From: JAEUMG01 sp046349315
GTDB lineage: Bacteria > Pseudomonadota > Alphaproteobacteria > Rhizobiales > Aestuariivirgaceae
Direction of reading: 5' to 3'
Length of the DNA stretch: 64,000 nucleotides
Assembly: GCA_046349315.1 (NCBI GenBank)
Contig: JAXMCQ010000007.1
Location: 124,001 to 188,000 of the forward strand
In this document: piece by piece, positions 9,156 through 17,201 of the stretch
Layout: every line of letters starts with the position of its first letter
How positions within the stretch are numbered: position 1 is the stretch's first letter
The notes under the pieces: model-generated
What the model saw: only the letters and a program-made list of their open reading frames with translations
Told to the model about the DNA's origin: nothing
Database searches by the model: none
Translations under genes and position numbers: made by a program

Positions 9156-10397
9156 GTGGGGTGGAAATTTCTCCCCGCATACCCTATGCCCAAAGCCATG
9201 CAGGGGAATGCCGCGGCCAATTTCGGCTTGATCAGCGCTGCCGCCGCCGGGCCGCCGGAAGCGATTGCCGGCGCCGTGCTGACCGTGCGTCTGGATGCCA
9301 TTCAGGAAAACTGGCGCCGTCTTGCTGCCAAGGCCGCGCCCGCTGAATGCGGTGCCGCCATTAAGGGCGATGCCTATGGCCTGGGCGTCGGCCCTGTTGC
9401 ACGCGCATTATGGGCGGCTGGCTGCCGCACGTTTTTCGTCGCGAGGCCGATGGAAGGCGGTGAATTGCGCGCGCTATTGCCGCGCGAGGCTATCATTTAC
9501 GTGCTCGATGGCCTGTTTCCCGGCCAAGCCGAGTATTATGCCAGCGAGGATTTGCGCCCGGCGCTCATCGCCCATGACGAGGCGCGCGAATGGGCCGCAT
9601 TCGGGCGCATATACGGCCGCAAACTGCCATGTGCCCTGCATGTCGATACCGGCATCAACCGTCTCGGCTTTTCATCCGATGCGCTCGACGGCCTCCTCAA
9701 CGACGCCCGCACCATGGAAGGCCTCAACATCACCTTGCTGATGAGCCATCTGGCCTGTTCGGATGAACCCGAACACCCTTTGAACCTCCATCAGAAGCAG
9801 GCCTTCGATGCGGTGCGCGCGCGATTGCCGGGCATCCGCGCGAGCTTTGCGAATTCGAGCGGCATTTTCTTAGGGCCGGGCTACACCCATGATCTCGTCC
9901 GCCCTGGCATCGCGCTTTACGGCGGCAATCCGCTGCCCGGCCAGCCTAACCCGATGCTGCCCGTTGCCGTCCTCGAAGCGGCCGTCCTGCAGACACGCGA
10001 CATCCCGGCAGGCGAGACAGTGGGATACGGCGCGACGTGGCGGGCAGAGCGCCCATCGCGCATCGCCGTCATCGGGGCCGGCTACAAGGATGGCGTGCCG
10101 CGCGCCCTAAGTACCTCGACCTCGAACGGACTGGCCTATGCTCTCGTTGCCGGCCGCCGCTGTCCTGTGGTCGGCCGCGTGTCGATGGACATGATGGCGC
10201 TCGATGTCACCGATCTGCCGCGCGAAAGCGTAGTGCGGGGCACAAAAGCAGAACTCATCGGCCCCAATATTGCCATCGACGAAGCGGCACAGTGGGCTGG
10301 CACGATTTCCTATGAACTCCTCACCCGTTTGGGGCAGCGTTATGCGCGGCTATACTCGGGTCTAGAATCAACAATCTCCGGACATCGCTCTCAGTGA
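9156..10397 (+). CDS. alr: alanine racemase
   Basis: A PLP enzyme that interconverts L- and D-alanine for peptidoglycan. The PLP lysine is K70 (AAIKGDAYGLG, where most enzymes have VKADAYGHG) and the catalytic tyrosine is Y291 (VGYGATW). HVDTGINRLGF, the NSSG loop, RPGIALYG and GRVSMDMM are all present. The start is uncertain: GTG 9156 has AGAGAGG five bases upstream, while ATG 9186 has no clear site. Length from 9156 is 413 residues. Its end overlaps the mlaE start (GTGA). Confidence 0.93.
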   Translation: MGWKFLPAYPMPKAMQGNAAANFGLISAAAAGPPEAIAGAVLTVRLDAIQENWRRLAAKAAPAECGAAIKGDAYGLGVGPVARALWAAGCRTFFVARPMEGGELRALLPREAIIYVLDGLFPGQAEYYASEDLRPALIAHDEAREWAAFGRIYGRKLPCALHVDTGINRLGFSSDALDGLLNDARTMEGLNITLLMSHLACSDEPEHPLNLHQKQAFDAVRARLPGIRASFANSSGIFLGPGYTHDLVRPGIALYGGNPLPGQPNPMLPVAVLEAAVLQTRDIPAGETVGYGATWRAERPSRIAVIGAGYKDGVPRALSTSTSNGLAYALVAGRRCPVVGRVSMDMMALDVTDLPRESVVRGTKAELIGPNIAIDEAAQWAGTISYELLTRLGQRYARLYSGLESTISGHRSQ

Positions 10398-11167
10398 ATT
10401 TCCTCGCCAATCTCGGCCGTGTCGTCCTAGTCCTGCTCGCCGAGACGGGACGCGTTGCGATCTTCATCAAGGACGCGCTGGTTCAGGGGCTGACGCCCAC
10501 CTATTACGTGCGCCAGATTTTTCAGCAGATCTTTGCCATCGGCTACAACTCGCTGCTCGTCGTGGGGCTTACCGCCTTCTTCACTGGCGGCGCGCTGGCT
10601 CTCCAGATCTATCTGGGCTCGTCGCGCCTCAACGCCGAACAGGCGGTCGCCTTCATCGTCGCCTTGGGCATCACCCGCGAACTCGGCCCCGTGCTTGGCG
10701 GCCTCATGGTCGCGGGCCGCGTCGGTGCATCGATTGCCGCCGAACTCGGCACCATGCGGGTCACCGAGCAGATCGATGCGCTGGTCACGCTCGCCACCAA
10801 CCCGTTCAAATATCTCGTGGGGCCGCGCGTCCTCGCCGCGGTGATCTCGCTGCCGATCCTCGTCGCGATCGGCGACACGATCGGTATCATGGGCGGTTAT
10901 ATCGTCGGCACCCGATCGCTCGGCTTCAACTCCTACGCCTATATCAAGAACACGGTGACAAACCTTCAGTTCGACGATGTCAGTTCGGGCCTGATCAAGG
11001 CAGCCGTCTTCGGTTTCATCATCGCCATCATGGGCTGCTATCACGGCTTTAATTCCAAGGGCGGCGCGCAAGGCGTCGGCCGCGCCACCACCAATGCGGT
11101 GGTGAGTTCAGCGATCCTGATCCTTGCCGCGAATTTCGCCCTCACATCCTTCCTCTTTTCGGATTGA
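10394..11167 (+). CDS. mlaE: MlaE-family ABC transporter permease
   Basis: A 257-residue inner-membrane permease with about five to six hydrophobic segments and the MlaE signature (ITRELGPVLGGLMVAGRVGASIAAELGTMRVTEQIDAL region, about 94-130). With MlaF it powers phospholipid movement between inner and outer membrane. GTG start at 10394 overlaps the alr stop, and mlaF follows after 4 bp. The substrate-binding subunit is not adjacent: the only MCE-domain gene in the window is 36 kb away at 47777. Confidence 0.92.
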   Translation: MNFLANLGRVVLVLLAETGRVAIFIKDALVQGLTPTYYVRQIFQQIFAIGYNSLLVVGLTAFFTGGALALQIYLGSSRLNAEQAVAFIVALGITRELGPVLGGLMVAGRVGASIAAELGTMRVTEQIDALVTLATNPFKYLVGPRVLAAVISLPILVAIGDTIGIMGGYIVGTRSLGFNSYAYIKNTVTNLQFDDVSSGLIKAAVFGFIIAIMGCYHGFNSKGGAQGVGRATTNAVVSSAILILAANFALTSFLFSD

Positions 11168-11171
11168 GACG

Positions 11172-11948
11172 ATGGCCCAGGAACCTCACATCGTCCTCTC
11201 CGACGTGCGCAAGGCTTTCGGCAAGAAGCATGTGCTGAACGGTCTTAGTGTCTCGGTCGACAAGGGCCGCTCGCTTGTCGTCATCGGCGGCTCGGGCACC
11301 GGCAAGTCGGTCATGATCAAGTCCATCCTCGGCATCATCCGTCCCGATTCGGGCTCGATAAAGGTTGCCGGCGAGGAGGTCGTCGGCCTGAAAGGCGCAG
11401 CGCGCGACAAATATCTCTCGCGCTTCGGCATGCTCTTCCAGGGTGCGGCACTCTTCGATTCGCTTCCCGTCTGGCAGAATGTCGCTTTCGGCTTGATCCA
11501 AGGCCGCAACATGTCGCGCGACAAGGCCAAGGACATCGCCATCGAGAAGATGGCGCAGGTAGGTCTCGGACCCGAGGTCGGCCAGCTCTACCCCGCGGAG
11601 CTTTCTGGCGGCATGCAGAAGCGCGTCGGCCTTGCCCGCGCCATCGCCGCCGATCCCGAGATCATCTTCTTCGACGAGCCGACCACCGGCCTTGATCCGA
11701 TCATGGCCGATGTCATCAACAATCTCATCGTCGACAGCGTCAAGCGCTTGGGATCGACCACGATCTCGATCACCCACGACATGTCCTCGGCGCGGAAAAT
11801 CGCCGACGACATTGCCATGATCTACAAGGGCGAGATCATCTGGCACGGGCCGGCGAAATCGATCGACAACAGCGGCAATGAATATGTCGACCAGTTCATC
11901 CACGGCCGTGCCGAAGGCCCGATCCAGATGGAAGTTCTGAAGCCATAA
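11172..11948 (+). CDS. mlaF: MlaF-family ABC transporter ATP-binding protein
   Basis: A 258-residue ATPase with Walker A GGSGTGKS (K45), a Q-loop (LFQGAALFDSLPV), signature LSGGMQKRV, Walker B IIFFDEP (D168, E169), GLDP, and H-loop SITHDM. The ALFDSLPVWQNVAF segment is characteristic of MlaF/Ttg2A rather than other ABC ATPases. It energises MlaE. Start is ATG 11172, directly after the mlaE stop. A palindromic repeat follows the gene. Confidence 0.94.
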   Translation: MAQEPHIVLSDVRKAFGKKHVLNGLSVSVDKGRSLVVIGGSGTGKSVMIKSILGIIRPDSGSIKVAGEEVVGLKGAARDKYLSRFGMLFQGAALFDSLPVWQNVAFGLIQGRNMSRDKAKDIAIEKMAQVGLGPEVGQLYPAELSGGMQKRVGLARAIAADPEIIFFDEPTTGLDPIMADVINNLIVDSVKRLGSTTISITHDMSSARKIADDIAMIYKGEIIWHGPAKSIDNSGNEYVDQFIHGRAEGPIQMEVLKP

Positions 11949-11951
11949 CCA

Positions 11952-12044
11952 ACCTCATCCTGAGGCGCACCGCCGTAAGGCGGTGCCTCGAAGGATGGCA
12001 GCTCGTGCTTCGAGGCCCGCTTCGCGGGCACCTCAGCATGAGGT
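11952..12044. repeat. palindromic intergenic repeat (CCTCA..TGAGG family)
   Basis: A compound element made of four dyads: CCTCA-TCC-TGAGG (11953-11965), GCACCGCC-GTAA-GGCGGTGC (11967-11986), GCCCGC-TTC-GCGGGC (12015-12029) and ACCTCA-GCA-TGAGGT (12030-12044). The outer dyads resemble each other and frame the inner ones. Elements of this look are common between alphaproteobacterial genes. It fills the gap between mlaF and the HAD gene and may act as a terminator. Confidence 0.8.
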
Positions 12045-12066
12045 AACCGACAAGCGAGGACATCCC

Positions 12067-12789
12067 ATGAAACTCACTCAATTCAAAGCGCTCACCTTCG
12101 ACTGCTACGGCACGCTCATCGATTGGGAGTCGGGCATGGTCGCGGCCTTGAAGCCGCTCACCGCGAAAGTGAAGCAATCGCTCACCCGCGATCAAATCCT
12201 CGAAGCCCATGCCCGCCATGAATCATCGCAGCAGCACGAGACGCCGGCCAAGCGCTACAGCGAGCTTCTCGCCGTCGTCTATAAGCGCCTCGCCGAGGAA
12301 TGGGGCGTGCCGCAATCCTGGGACGAGTGCTTGGCCTATGGTAATTCGATCAAGGACTGGCCGGCATTTCCGGATTCGGCCGAGGCGCTCGCCTATCTGA
12401 AAAAGCACTACAAGCTCGTCATTCTCTCCAATGTCGATAATGCCAGCTTCGCCCACAGCAACAAGAAGCTCGGCGTCACCTTCGATGCCGTTTATACCGC
12501 CGAGGACATCGGCTCCTACAAGCCGGCGGCACGCAATTTCGATTACATGCTCGACAAGCTGAAGACGCTTGGGCTTGAGAAGAAGGACATCCTCCACACC
12601 GCCGAGAGCCTGTTCCACGATCATCGCCCGGCCAATGACCAGGGCTTGCACAATTGCTGGATCTTCCGCCGCTTCGACAAGGAAGGCTTTGGCGCCACGA
12701 TGAATCCGGGCGTCATGCCGACCTATGATTTCCGCTTCACCAGCATGGCCGAACTCGCCGCCGCGCACCGCGCCGAAATGGCGGCCTGA
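12067..12789 (+). CDS. HAD-superfamily hydrolase, haloacid dehalogenase type II-like
   Basis: A 240-residue cytosolic protein. HAD motif I is LTFDCYGTLIDW (nucleophile Asp12), motif II is the Ser of VILSNVD, the lysine is in GSYKPA, and motif IV is the HTAESLFHDH region. The layout fits (S)-2-haloacid dehalogenase-like enzymes, but in place of the usual SSN/D stretch it has ESLFHDH, so the substrate (haloacid or phosphate ester) is uncertain. Start ATG 12067 has GCGAGGA upstream. Only 2 bp separate it from the metallo-hydrolase gene, so they are probably co-transcribed. Confidence 0.82.
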   Translation: MKLTQFKALTFDCYGTLIDWESGMVAALKPLTAKVKQSLTRDQILEAHARHESSQQHETPAKRYSELLAVVYKRLAEEWGVPQSWDECLAYGNSIKDWPAFPDSAEALAYLKKHYKLVILSNVDNASFAHSNKKLGVTFDAVYTAEDIGSYKPAARNFDYMLDKLKTLGLEKKDILHTAESLFHDHRPANDQGLHNCWIFRRFDKEGFGATMNPGVMPTYDFRFTSMAELAAAHRAEMAA

Positions 12790-12791
12790 CG

Positions 12792-13682
12792 ATGAAGCTC
12801 GACCACCTGCGCATATTGCGGCCCTTTCCGCACATCTATGCCTTTTATGACGGCCGGATCGCCGGTCATCGCTACGCCGAAGGCCCAAACTGGGTCGATG
12901 ACGGCGCCATCTCGCTTGGCATCGCGAGCTACGCCATAGTCGATGGCGATGAGGCCTTGATCTACGACACGCACGTCTCGGTTGAACACGCCGCCTTCAT
13001 CCGCAAGCATTTGGAAGAGCAGGGCGTCACGCGCTTCATCGTGGTCCTGAGCCACTGGCATCTCGACCATATCGCGGGAACGCAGGCCTTCGCCGATTGC
13101 CCGATCATCGCCAATCGCCGCACCGCCGCCTTGATGGAGGCGAACCGCGCCGCGATCGAGGCCGGCACGCATCATGGGGCGCCGCCGATCAAGCCGCTCG
13201 TTCTGCCGACCGATCTCTTCGAGGGCCACGCCCACATCCATGTCGGCGGCCTCCATATCGATCTCATCGAGGCCAACATCCACAGCTCCGATGCTACCGT
13301 GATCTGGCTCGGCCATGAACGCATCCTCTTTGCCGGCGACACGCTTGAGGACACGATCACCTATGTCGCCGAGCCCGGTGAGTTCGATGCGCACTTGGCC
13401 GATCTCGACAAATTATGGTCGCTCGATCCGGCGCATATCCTGCCCAATCACGGCGATCCCGACATCGTCGCCGCCGGTGGCTATGGCAAGGGGCTCATTC
13501 GGGCCACCCAGCAATATGTCCGCCTCTTGAAGCGGGTTGCGAGCGAACCGGAATTACAGACCAAGCCTTTGCGCGATTTGATTGCCGGCCCGCTCGAGGC
13601 CGGCTGGATCAAGTGGTTTGAACCCTACGAGGAGGTCCACCGCGGCAACATCAAATCGGTGCTCGAAGCGAGACAACAATAA
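12792..13682 (+). CDS. metallo-beta-lactamase-fold hydrolase
   Basis: A 296-residue protein with the metal-binding motif HWHLDH (His88, His90, Asp92, His93), the aspartate of LFAGDTLEDT, and a late histidine in ILPNHGDPD. These are the ligands of a binuclear zinc site. The fold covers lactonases, glyoxalase II and many others. No subfamily signature stands out, so the substrate is not assigned. It follows the HAD gene by 2 bp. Confidence 0.83.
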   Translation: MKLDHLRILRPFPHIYAFYDGRIAGHRYAEGPNWVDDGAISLGIASYAIVDGDEALIYDTHVSVEHAAFIRKHLEEQGVTRFIVVLSHWHLDHIAGTQAFADCPIIANRRTAALMEANRAAIEAGTHHGAPPIKPLVLPTDLFEGHAHIHVGGLHIDLIEANIHSSDATVIWLGHERILFAGDTLEDTITYVAEPGEFDAHLADLDKLWSLDPAHILPNHGDPDIVAAGGYGKGLIRATQQYVRLLKRVASEPELQTKPLRDLIAGPLEAGWIKWFEPYEEVHRGNIKSVLEARQQ

Positions 13683-13703
13683 CGCCGACTAAGCTCTGTT
13701 GAG

Positions 13704-13919
13704 TTAGGCAACTTCCGTCCGATGCGGCAAATGCGCCCGGATCACGATCTCAACCGCTGCCTTGGCATCGACGCCATCACCTTCGATCAGGGAGATGAGC
13801 GTCCAGCCGATCGCCTCACGCGCTTGGGCGTCAAGAGCAACGCCGCGGGCGGTCAATGCCTCCGTTACAGCGAGTTTCGCACCGAAGAGCTGTCGCATTT
13901 CTCTCACGTCTCTGTCCAT
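13704..13919 (-). CDS. small protein of unknown function
   Basis: A 71-residue reading frame from ATG 13919 with GGAG seven bases upstream, which is why this start is preferred to a TTG 33 bases earlier. It is helical-looking and mildly acidic (KLAVTEALTARGVALDAQAREAIGWTLISLIEG). No family recognised, no signal peptide, no membrane segment. An overlapping frame on the opposite strand has a less protein-like composition. About 160 bp upstream of it, to 14078, hold nothing I can identify. Confidence 0.5.
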   Translation of the reverse strand: MDRDVREMRQLFGAKLAVTEALTARGVALDAQAREAIGWTLISLIEGDGVDAKAAVEIVIRAHLPHRTEVA

Positions 13920-14078
13920 GACTATCTCCGCCGGGAGGCGCAAGCCGCTCAATCGCTTGGAGACATCTGCGCTGTTTCACGCTCTTTGGCATGGTGCGCA
14001 TGCCTTGTAGCAGCTTAATGACAAGACCTCCCGCGAACCGATCCGGCTCACCAGGCGACCGGTGCCCCGATCGCCGCC

Positions 14079-14984
14079 TCAATACTTCGCCGGGACATAC
14101 ATCTCCTTGGGGATCGGTCCCCTGAGATAATCCGGATTATGCACCCGCTTCGGCAATACCACGGGCGGCCGCTCGATCTCGTGATAGGGGATCTGGCTCA
14201 GCAGATGGGCGATGCAGTTGAGCCGCGCCCGCTTCTTGTCGACCGCCTCGACGATCCACCACGGCGCTTCCGGGATATGCGTATGCTCCAGCATGTCCTC
14301 TTTCGCCATCGTGTAGTCCTCCCAGCGCCGCCGCGATTCGACATCCATCGGCGAGAGCTTCCACTGCTTCAGGGGATCGGTGATCCGCATGGTGAAGCGG
14401 AACTGCTGCTCCTCATCGGTGATCGAGAACCAGTATTTGATGAGAATGATACCGGAGCGCACCAGCATGCGCTCGAATTCCGGCACCGCGCGGAAGAATT
14501 CCTCGACATCGGCCTCGCTGCAGAAGCCCATCACGCGCTCGACACCCGCCCGGTTGTACCAGCTCCGGTCGAACAGCACGATTTCCCCGCCCGCCGGCAG
14601 ATGCGGCACATAGCGCTGGAAATACCATTGGGACTTTTCGCGCTCGCTGGGTGCTGAGAGCGCGACGACCCTGCATATACGCGGATTGAGCCGCTGCGTG
14701 ATGCGCTTGATGGCGCCGCCCTTGCCGGCTGAATCGCGGCCCTCGAAGATGACGACCACCTTCGCCTTGGTCGCCGCCACCCAGTCTTGCAATTTGATGA
14801 GCTCGCGCTGTAATTGGAACAGCGTCTTGTAATAGACTTTTCGGTCGATCTCGCCTTCGCCCGGCTGATGATCGCCGATTTCGATCAATTCACCCAGCCG
14901 TTCATCGTCGATTTCGAGCTCGAGTTCTTCATCGAGACTGTCTTCAAGCTCGGCGGCAACTCGCTCCGACATTTTATCCGGCAT
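14079..14984 (-). CDS. ppk2: polyphosphate kinase 2
   Basis: A 301-residue PPK2-family enzyme. It transfers phosphate between polyphosphate and nucleoside diphosphates, usually making GTP or ATP from polyphosphate. Walker A is EGRDSAGKGG (81-90), Walker B/lid are IVLFDRSWYNRAG, and LIKYWFSI, RITDPLKQWKLSPMD and EAPWWIVEAVDKKRARLNC follow as in the family. The first 45 residues are acidic. Start ATG 14984 has GAGAGG seven bases upstream. One-domain class I type by length. PPK1 and PPX are encoded at 27-31 kb of the same window. Confidence 0.93.
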   Translation of the reverse strand: MPDKMSERVAAELEDSLDEELELEIDDERLGELIEIGDHQPGEGEIDRKVYYKTLFQLQRELIKLQDWVAATKAKVVVIFEGRDSAGKGGAIKRITQRLNPRICRVVALSAPSEREKSQWYFQRYVPHLPAGGEIVLFDRSWYNRAGVERVMGFCSEADVEEFFRAVPEFERMLVRSGIILIKYWFSITDEEQQFRFTMRITDPLKQWKLSPMDVESRRRWEDYTMAKEDMLEHTHIPEAPWWIVEAVDKKRARLNCIAHLLSQIPYHEIERPPVVLPKRVHNPDYLRGPIPKEMYVPAKY

Positions 14985-15047
14985 CCTTAAACCCTCTCTT
15001 TCGGGCGACGCTGCCCAGCCCAAATGTCAGGTTTGTGACGTTGAAGC

Positions 15048-15506
15048 TCAAGCGCCTTTGGCGGGATAGGGGTCCTTGAGAACGGCAGAGCCGGTTTCGA
15101 GTAGCGACTTGAGATTGGATATGACCTTCGGCCACCCGCCCGAGACCGCCTCGATCAGCTTCGAGGGCTCGCGTTCGATCGTGTGCGTGATCGAGACCTT
15201 CACCGCTGTGCCGCTCGGCTCCACCTCGATGGTGCAGAGCGATGGGCCTTCCGCTTTCAGTTCCGGCTTTTGATTCTCCCACCGGATCACCAGGCGCCGG
15301 GTCGGTTCCGCCTCGACGATCTCGCCTTGATCGGCGACACTGCCATCAGGATAGACGAGCTTCCAAGCCGAGCCGGCTTTCCACGGGCTCTCGCAATGGC
15401 AGCCAAACCAGTATTGTTTCATGAACTCCGGGTCGGTCAGCGCCGCCCATAACTTCTCCGGCGTCGTGCGGATATAGGTGACGTAAACGAAAGTCGATCT
15501 AGCCAT
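15048..15506 (-). CDS. SRPBCC (AHSA1-like) family protein
   Basis: A 152-residue protein with the START/Bet v1-like AHSA1 pattern: FVYVTYIRTTPEKLWAALTDPEFMKQYWF at the start, a central beta sheet (GSAWKLVYPDG, VIRWENQKPEL), and a C-terminal long helix (GGWPKVISNLKSLLETG). Such proteins bind small hydrophobic ligands or act like Hsp90 activators. The start overlaps the end of the upstream ArsR gene by 8 bp, so they form one operon. ArsR-AHSA1 pairs are common, and the ligand is usually unknown. Confidence 0.87.
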   Translation of the reverse strand: MARSTFVYVTYIRTTPEKLWAALTDPEFMKQYWFGCHCESPWKAGSAWKLVYPDGSVADQGEIVEAEPTRRLVIRWENQKPELKAEGPSLCTIEVEPSGTAVKVSITHTIEREPSKLIEAVSGGWPKVISNLKSLLETGSAVLKDPYPAKGA

Positions 15507-15831
15507 CGGGTTTCTCCAGTCGTCGTTTGAGCGCAGCAATTGCTTTGAGCCGCGGTTTTTCGAATTTCGCGATCCAGCGTTCATAGATGTCCTGCAACGG
15601 CACGGGATTGAGGAAATGCAATTTTTCCCGCCCGCGCCGCAGCGTGGTGACGAGGTTTGCGGCTTCAAGGAGGGCGAGATGCTGCGTCACGCCCTGCCGC
15701 GTCATGTCCATGTGTTCGCAGAGTTCATTAAGCGTGCGGCCATCATGGGCGTGTAAGAGGTCGAGCAGCCGCCGGCGCGTCGGATCGGCGAGAGCCTTGA
15801 ACAATGCATCGGAATCGTCGCGCTTCGTCAT
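15499..15831 (-). CDS. ArsR-family winged-helix transcriptional regulator
   Basis: A 110-residue repressor with the winged-helix core ALADPTRRRLLDLLHAHDGRTLNELCEHMDMTRQGVTQHLALLEAANLV. It has no CxC metal-binding motif, so it is probably not a metal sensor. Start ATG 15831 is preferred; an upstream in-frame codon near 15888 lies inside the promoter. It likely represses itself and the overlapping SRPBCC gene through the dyad next to its promoter. Confidence 0.88.
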   Translation of the reverse strand: MTKRDDSDALFKALADPTRRRLLDLLHAHDGRTLNELCEHMDMTRQGVTQHLALLEAANLVTTLRRGREKLHFLNPVPLQDIYERWIAKFEKPRLKAIAALKRRLEKPDG

Positions 15832-15850
15832 GCCAATATGCAAGTAATCG

Positions 15851-15890
15851 CTTGCCTGTTTATAGGCAAGTGAATGCTTGCATGTCAAGC
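15851..15890 (-). promoter_or_regulatory. promoter and operator of the ArsR-SRPBCC operon
   Basis: Read on the minus strand there is TTGACA (15888-15883), an 18-bp spacer, and TATAAA (15864-15859), close to the sigma-70 consensus. A perfect inverted repeat CTTGCCT-GTTTAT-AGGCAAG (15851-15870) covers the -10, and a second dyad GCTTG-CATGT-CAAGC (15876-15890) covers the -35. That placement suits repression by the ArsR protein. Confidence 0.8.
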
Positions 15891-16006
15891 GGCCTCCCTC
15901 GCCCGCGCATCGCGCGGGAGAGGGCGGTGCGAAGCACCGGCTGAGGAGGCTTTATTCCCACCTCGCCTCGCAGGGAGAGGGTGGTGCGAAGCACCGGGTG
16001 AGGGCA
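15891..16006. repeat. two adjacent palindromic repeat units
   Basis: Two related copies in a row. Each has a CCTCGCC..GGGAGAGG arm followed by a GGTGCGAAGCACCGG hairpin and GTGAGG or CTGAGG (15897-15950 and 15960-16005). They belong to the same family as the elements at 2384 and 16085. No gene is supported in 15889-16345. Confidence 0.75.
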
Positions 16007-16084
16007 AACGACCCTCGCTGAAACTGCCCCTCATCCGCCCTGCAGGCACCTCCGCACTGGAGGAGAAGGAAGGAGTGGCGACGA

Positions 16085-16155
16085 CTTGAACTTCCTCTCC
16101 CGCCTTGCGGGAGAGGAAAGGGGCCCGTTGCGAAGCAACGGGAAAGGTGAGGGGA
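16085..16155. repeat. palindromic intergenic repeat, second copy of the 2384 element
   Basis: A complete CCTCTCCCGC..GCGGGAGAGG stem, then GGAAAGGGG, then a CCCGTTGC-GAA-GCAACGGG hairpin and GGAAAGGTGAGGGG. It matches the first half of the 2384-2526 element almost base for base. A short GTCATCCCGGCGAAAGCCGG motif (about 16176-16195), another common alphaproteobacterial dyad, follows. Confidence 0.78.
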
Positions 16156-16345
16156 GCGCGCTGCGTCCGAACCCGTCATCCCGGCGAAAGCCGGAATCCG
16201 TGTCCCGCCGATTTGAGTTTCTCTGTTCTCGGCACTGAACTGATAGTGGCCGATTGTCGGACGAATAAGTTTCCAACTGTTAGCCACCCAATCTACGCGG
16301 ATGTATCCCTTCATATGCTGACGCGGCGTGATATATGACTCCGTC

Positions 16346-16993
16346 ATGGGCAAGCGCTGGGACCGCCTTTTCAAAACAGATACAGCCATCACGCTGGCCA
16401 GTTGGGTTGGTTCAGCTTGGCCAAACATACTCGCGTTTATTGCAGGGGGCGGCCTTGTGACGTGGGCCGCAAAGACCACAGCTTGGCTTGAGCCATGGGG
16501 GAACCTTGGCTTGGCCGCAGCTATTCTCGGCGGCATCATGATCGTCGCTGCCTTCATGTATTTGTTTGCTAAGGCTAGGGACCTTCGTTCAAGAGCTGCC
16601 CTGAATTCTGCACTTGCGAGCAAGCCCGTCACAATCAATCCGCTCGCGGGTCACTTTACCGAGCAAGTAATTGACTTGAATGCCTTCTACGATCCAACCT
16701 TGTTTGCTCATGCAAATAAAAGTTTTGATCGATGCCACCTACGTGGGCCGTCAGTAGTTTTTTTGCAGGGCGCCACTCATTTTGAGAATCCAATGTTTGT
16801 TGATTGTAATTTTGTAGTGATTAACGAGGGCGATCCAATGAGTGGTTTGGTGGTTCTTGGAAATCCGCGATTTGTAAGCTGCCACTTCTTCAACATAACG
16901 ATTTTTATGACCGCTAAGATGGCTCTGTCGCTCCGTGCCCAACCTCAGTTGAAGGACACAAAATTTCTTGGGCGACCGTTGCCGAATGACTAG
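16346..16993 (+). CDS. membrane protein of unknown function
   Basis: A 215-residue protein from ATG 16346. Two hydrophobic segments (about residues 18-42 and 52-76, separated by KTTAWLEPWGN) form a hairpin anchor, followed by AKARDLRSR and a soluble C-terminal half of about 130 residues with short beta-like stretches (PSVVFLQGATHFENPMFVDCNFVVI). No family recognised. Base composition is clearly more AT-rich than neighbouring genes, notably from 16650 on. With the surrounding repeats this suggests acquisition by transfer. No partner gene is adjacent. Confidence 0.6.
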   Translation: MGKRWDRLFKTDTAITLASWVGSAWPNILAFIAGGGLVTWAAKTTAWLEPWGNLGLAAAILGGIMIVAAFMYLFAKARDLRSRAALNSALASKPVTINPLAGHFTEQVIDLNAFYDPTLFAHANKSFDRCHLRGPSVVFLQGATHFENPMFVDCNFVVINEGDPMSGLVVLGNPRFVSCHFFNITIFMTAKMALSLRAQPQLKDTKFLGRPLPND

Positions 16994-17166
16994 GCACAAT
17001 GAGAAGCCCTTGGAAGCCCGATCATGTTGCCAAGCATTTCAGGGCAAAGGGGTTTTGCTACAATTTGCCATTGGTCGCAGATCACATGAATTTAGGCCAT
17101 TCGGTCTTCCAGCCGACTGCTGGCTTCATAGAATAAACAGCCCCCGCATTTCTTTTCCTTCCCCTC
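16994..17166. other. AT-richer gap without a recognisable gene
   Basis: Between the membrane-protein stop and the LexA-type promoter I see no credible reading frame, repeat or hairpin. Composition resembles the preceding gene more than the housekeeping genes. Confidence 0.4.
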
Positions 17167-17200
17167 TTGACTCTCGATTCCTATTGTTCTATTTATGTTC
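17167..17200 (+). promoter_or_regulatory. sigma-70 promoter with an alphaproteobacterial LexA (SOS) box
   Basis: TTGACT (17167-17172), a 17-bp spacer and TATTTA (17190-17195) form a good promoter. A perfect GTTC-N7-GTTC direct repeat (17186-17189 and 17197-17200) overlaps the -10. That repeat is the known LexA recognition pattern in alphaproteobacteria. Two more GTTC words follow at 17202 and 17207. Transcription would start near 17202 and run rightwards toward the hypothetical/oxidoreductase pair. Confidence 0.75.
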
Positions 17201-17201
17201 C

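Noticed and set aside
13722..14018. Plus-strand frame opposite the 71-residue protein
   Set aside because: No ribosome-binding site and a less protein-like composition than the minus-strand frame, which has a well-placed GGAG.
15891..16155. CRISPR array
   Set aside because: The repeats are palindromic and unequal in spacing, and there are no regular spacers or cas genes.
15952..16638. 228-codon minus-strand frame over the repeats and the orphan membrane gene
   Set aside because: It crosses two repeat units and runs antisense to the membrane-protein gene, whose two hydrophobic helices look real.
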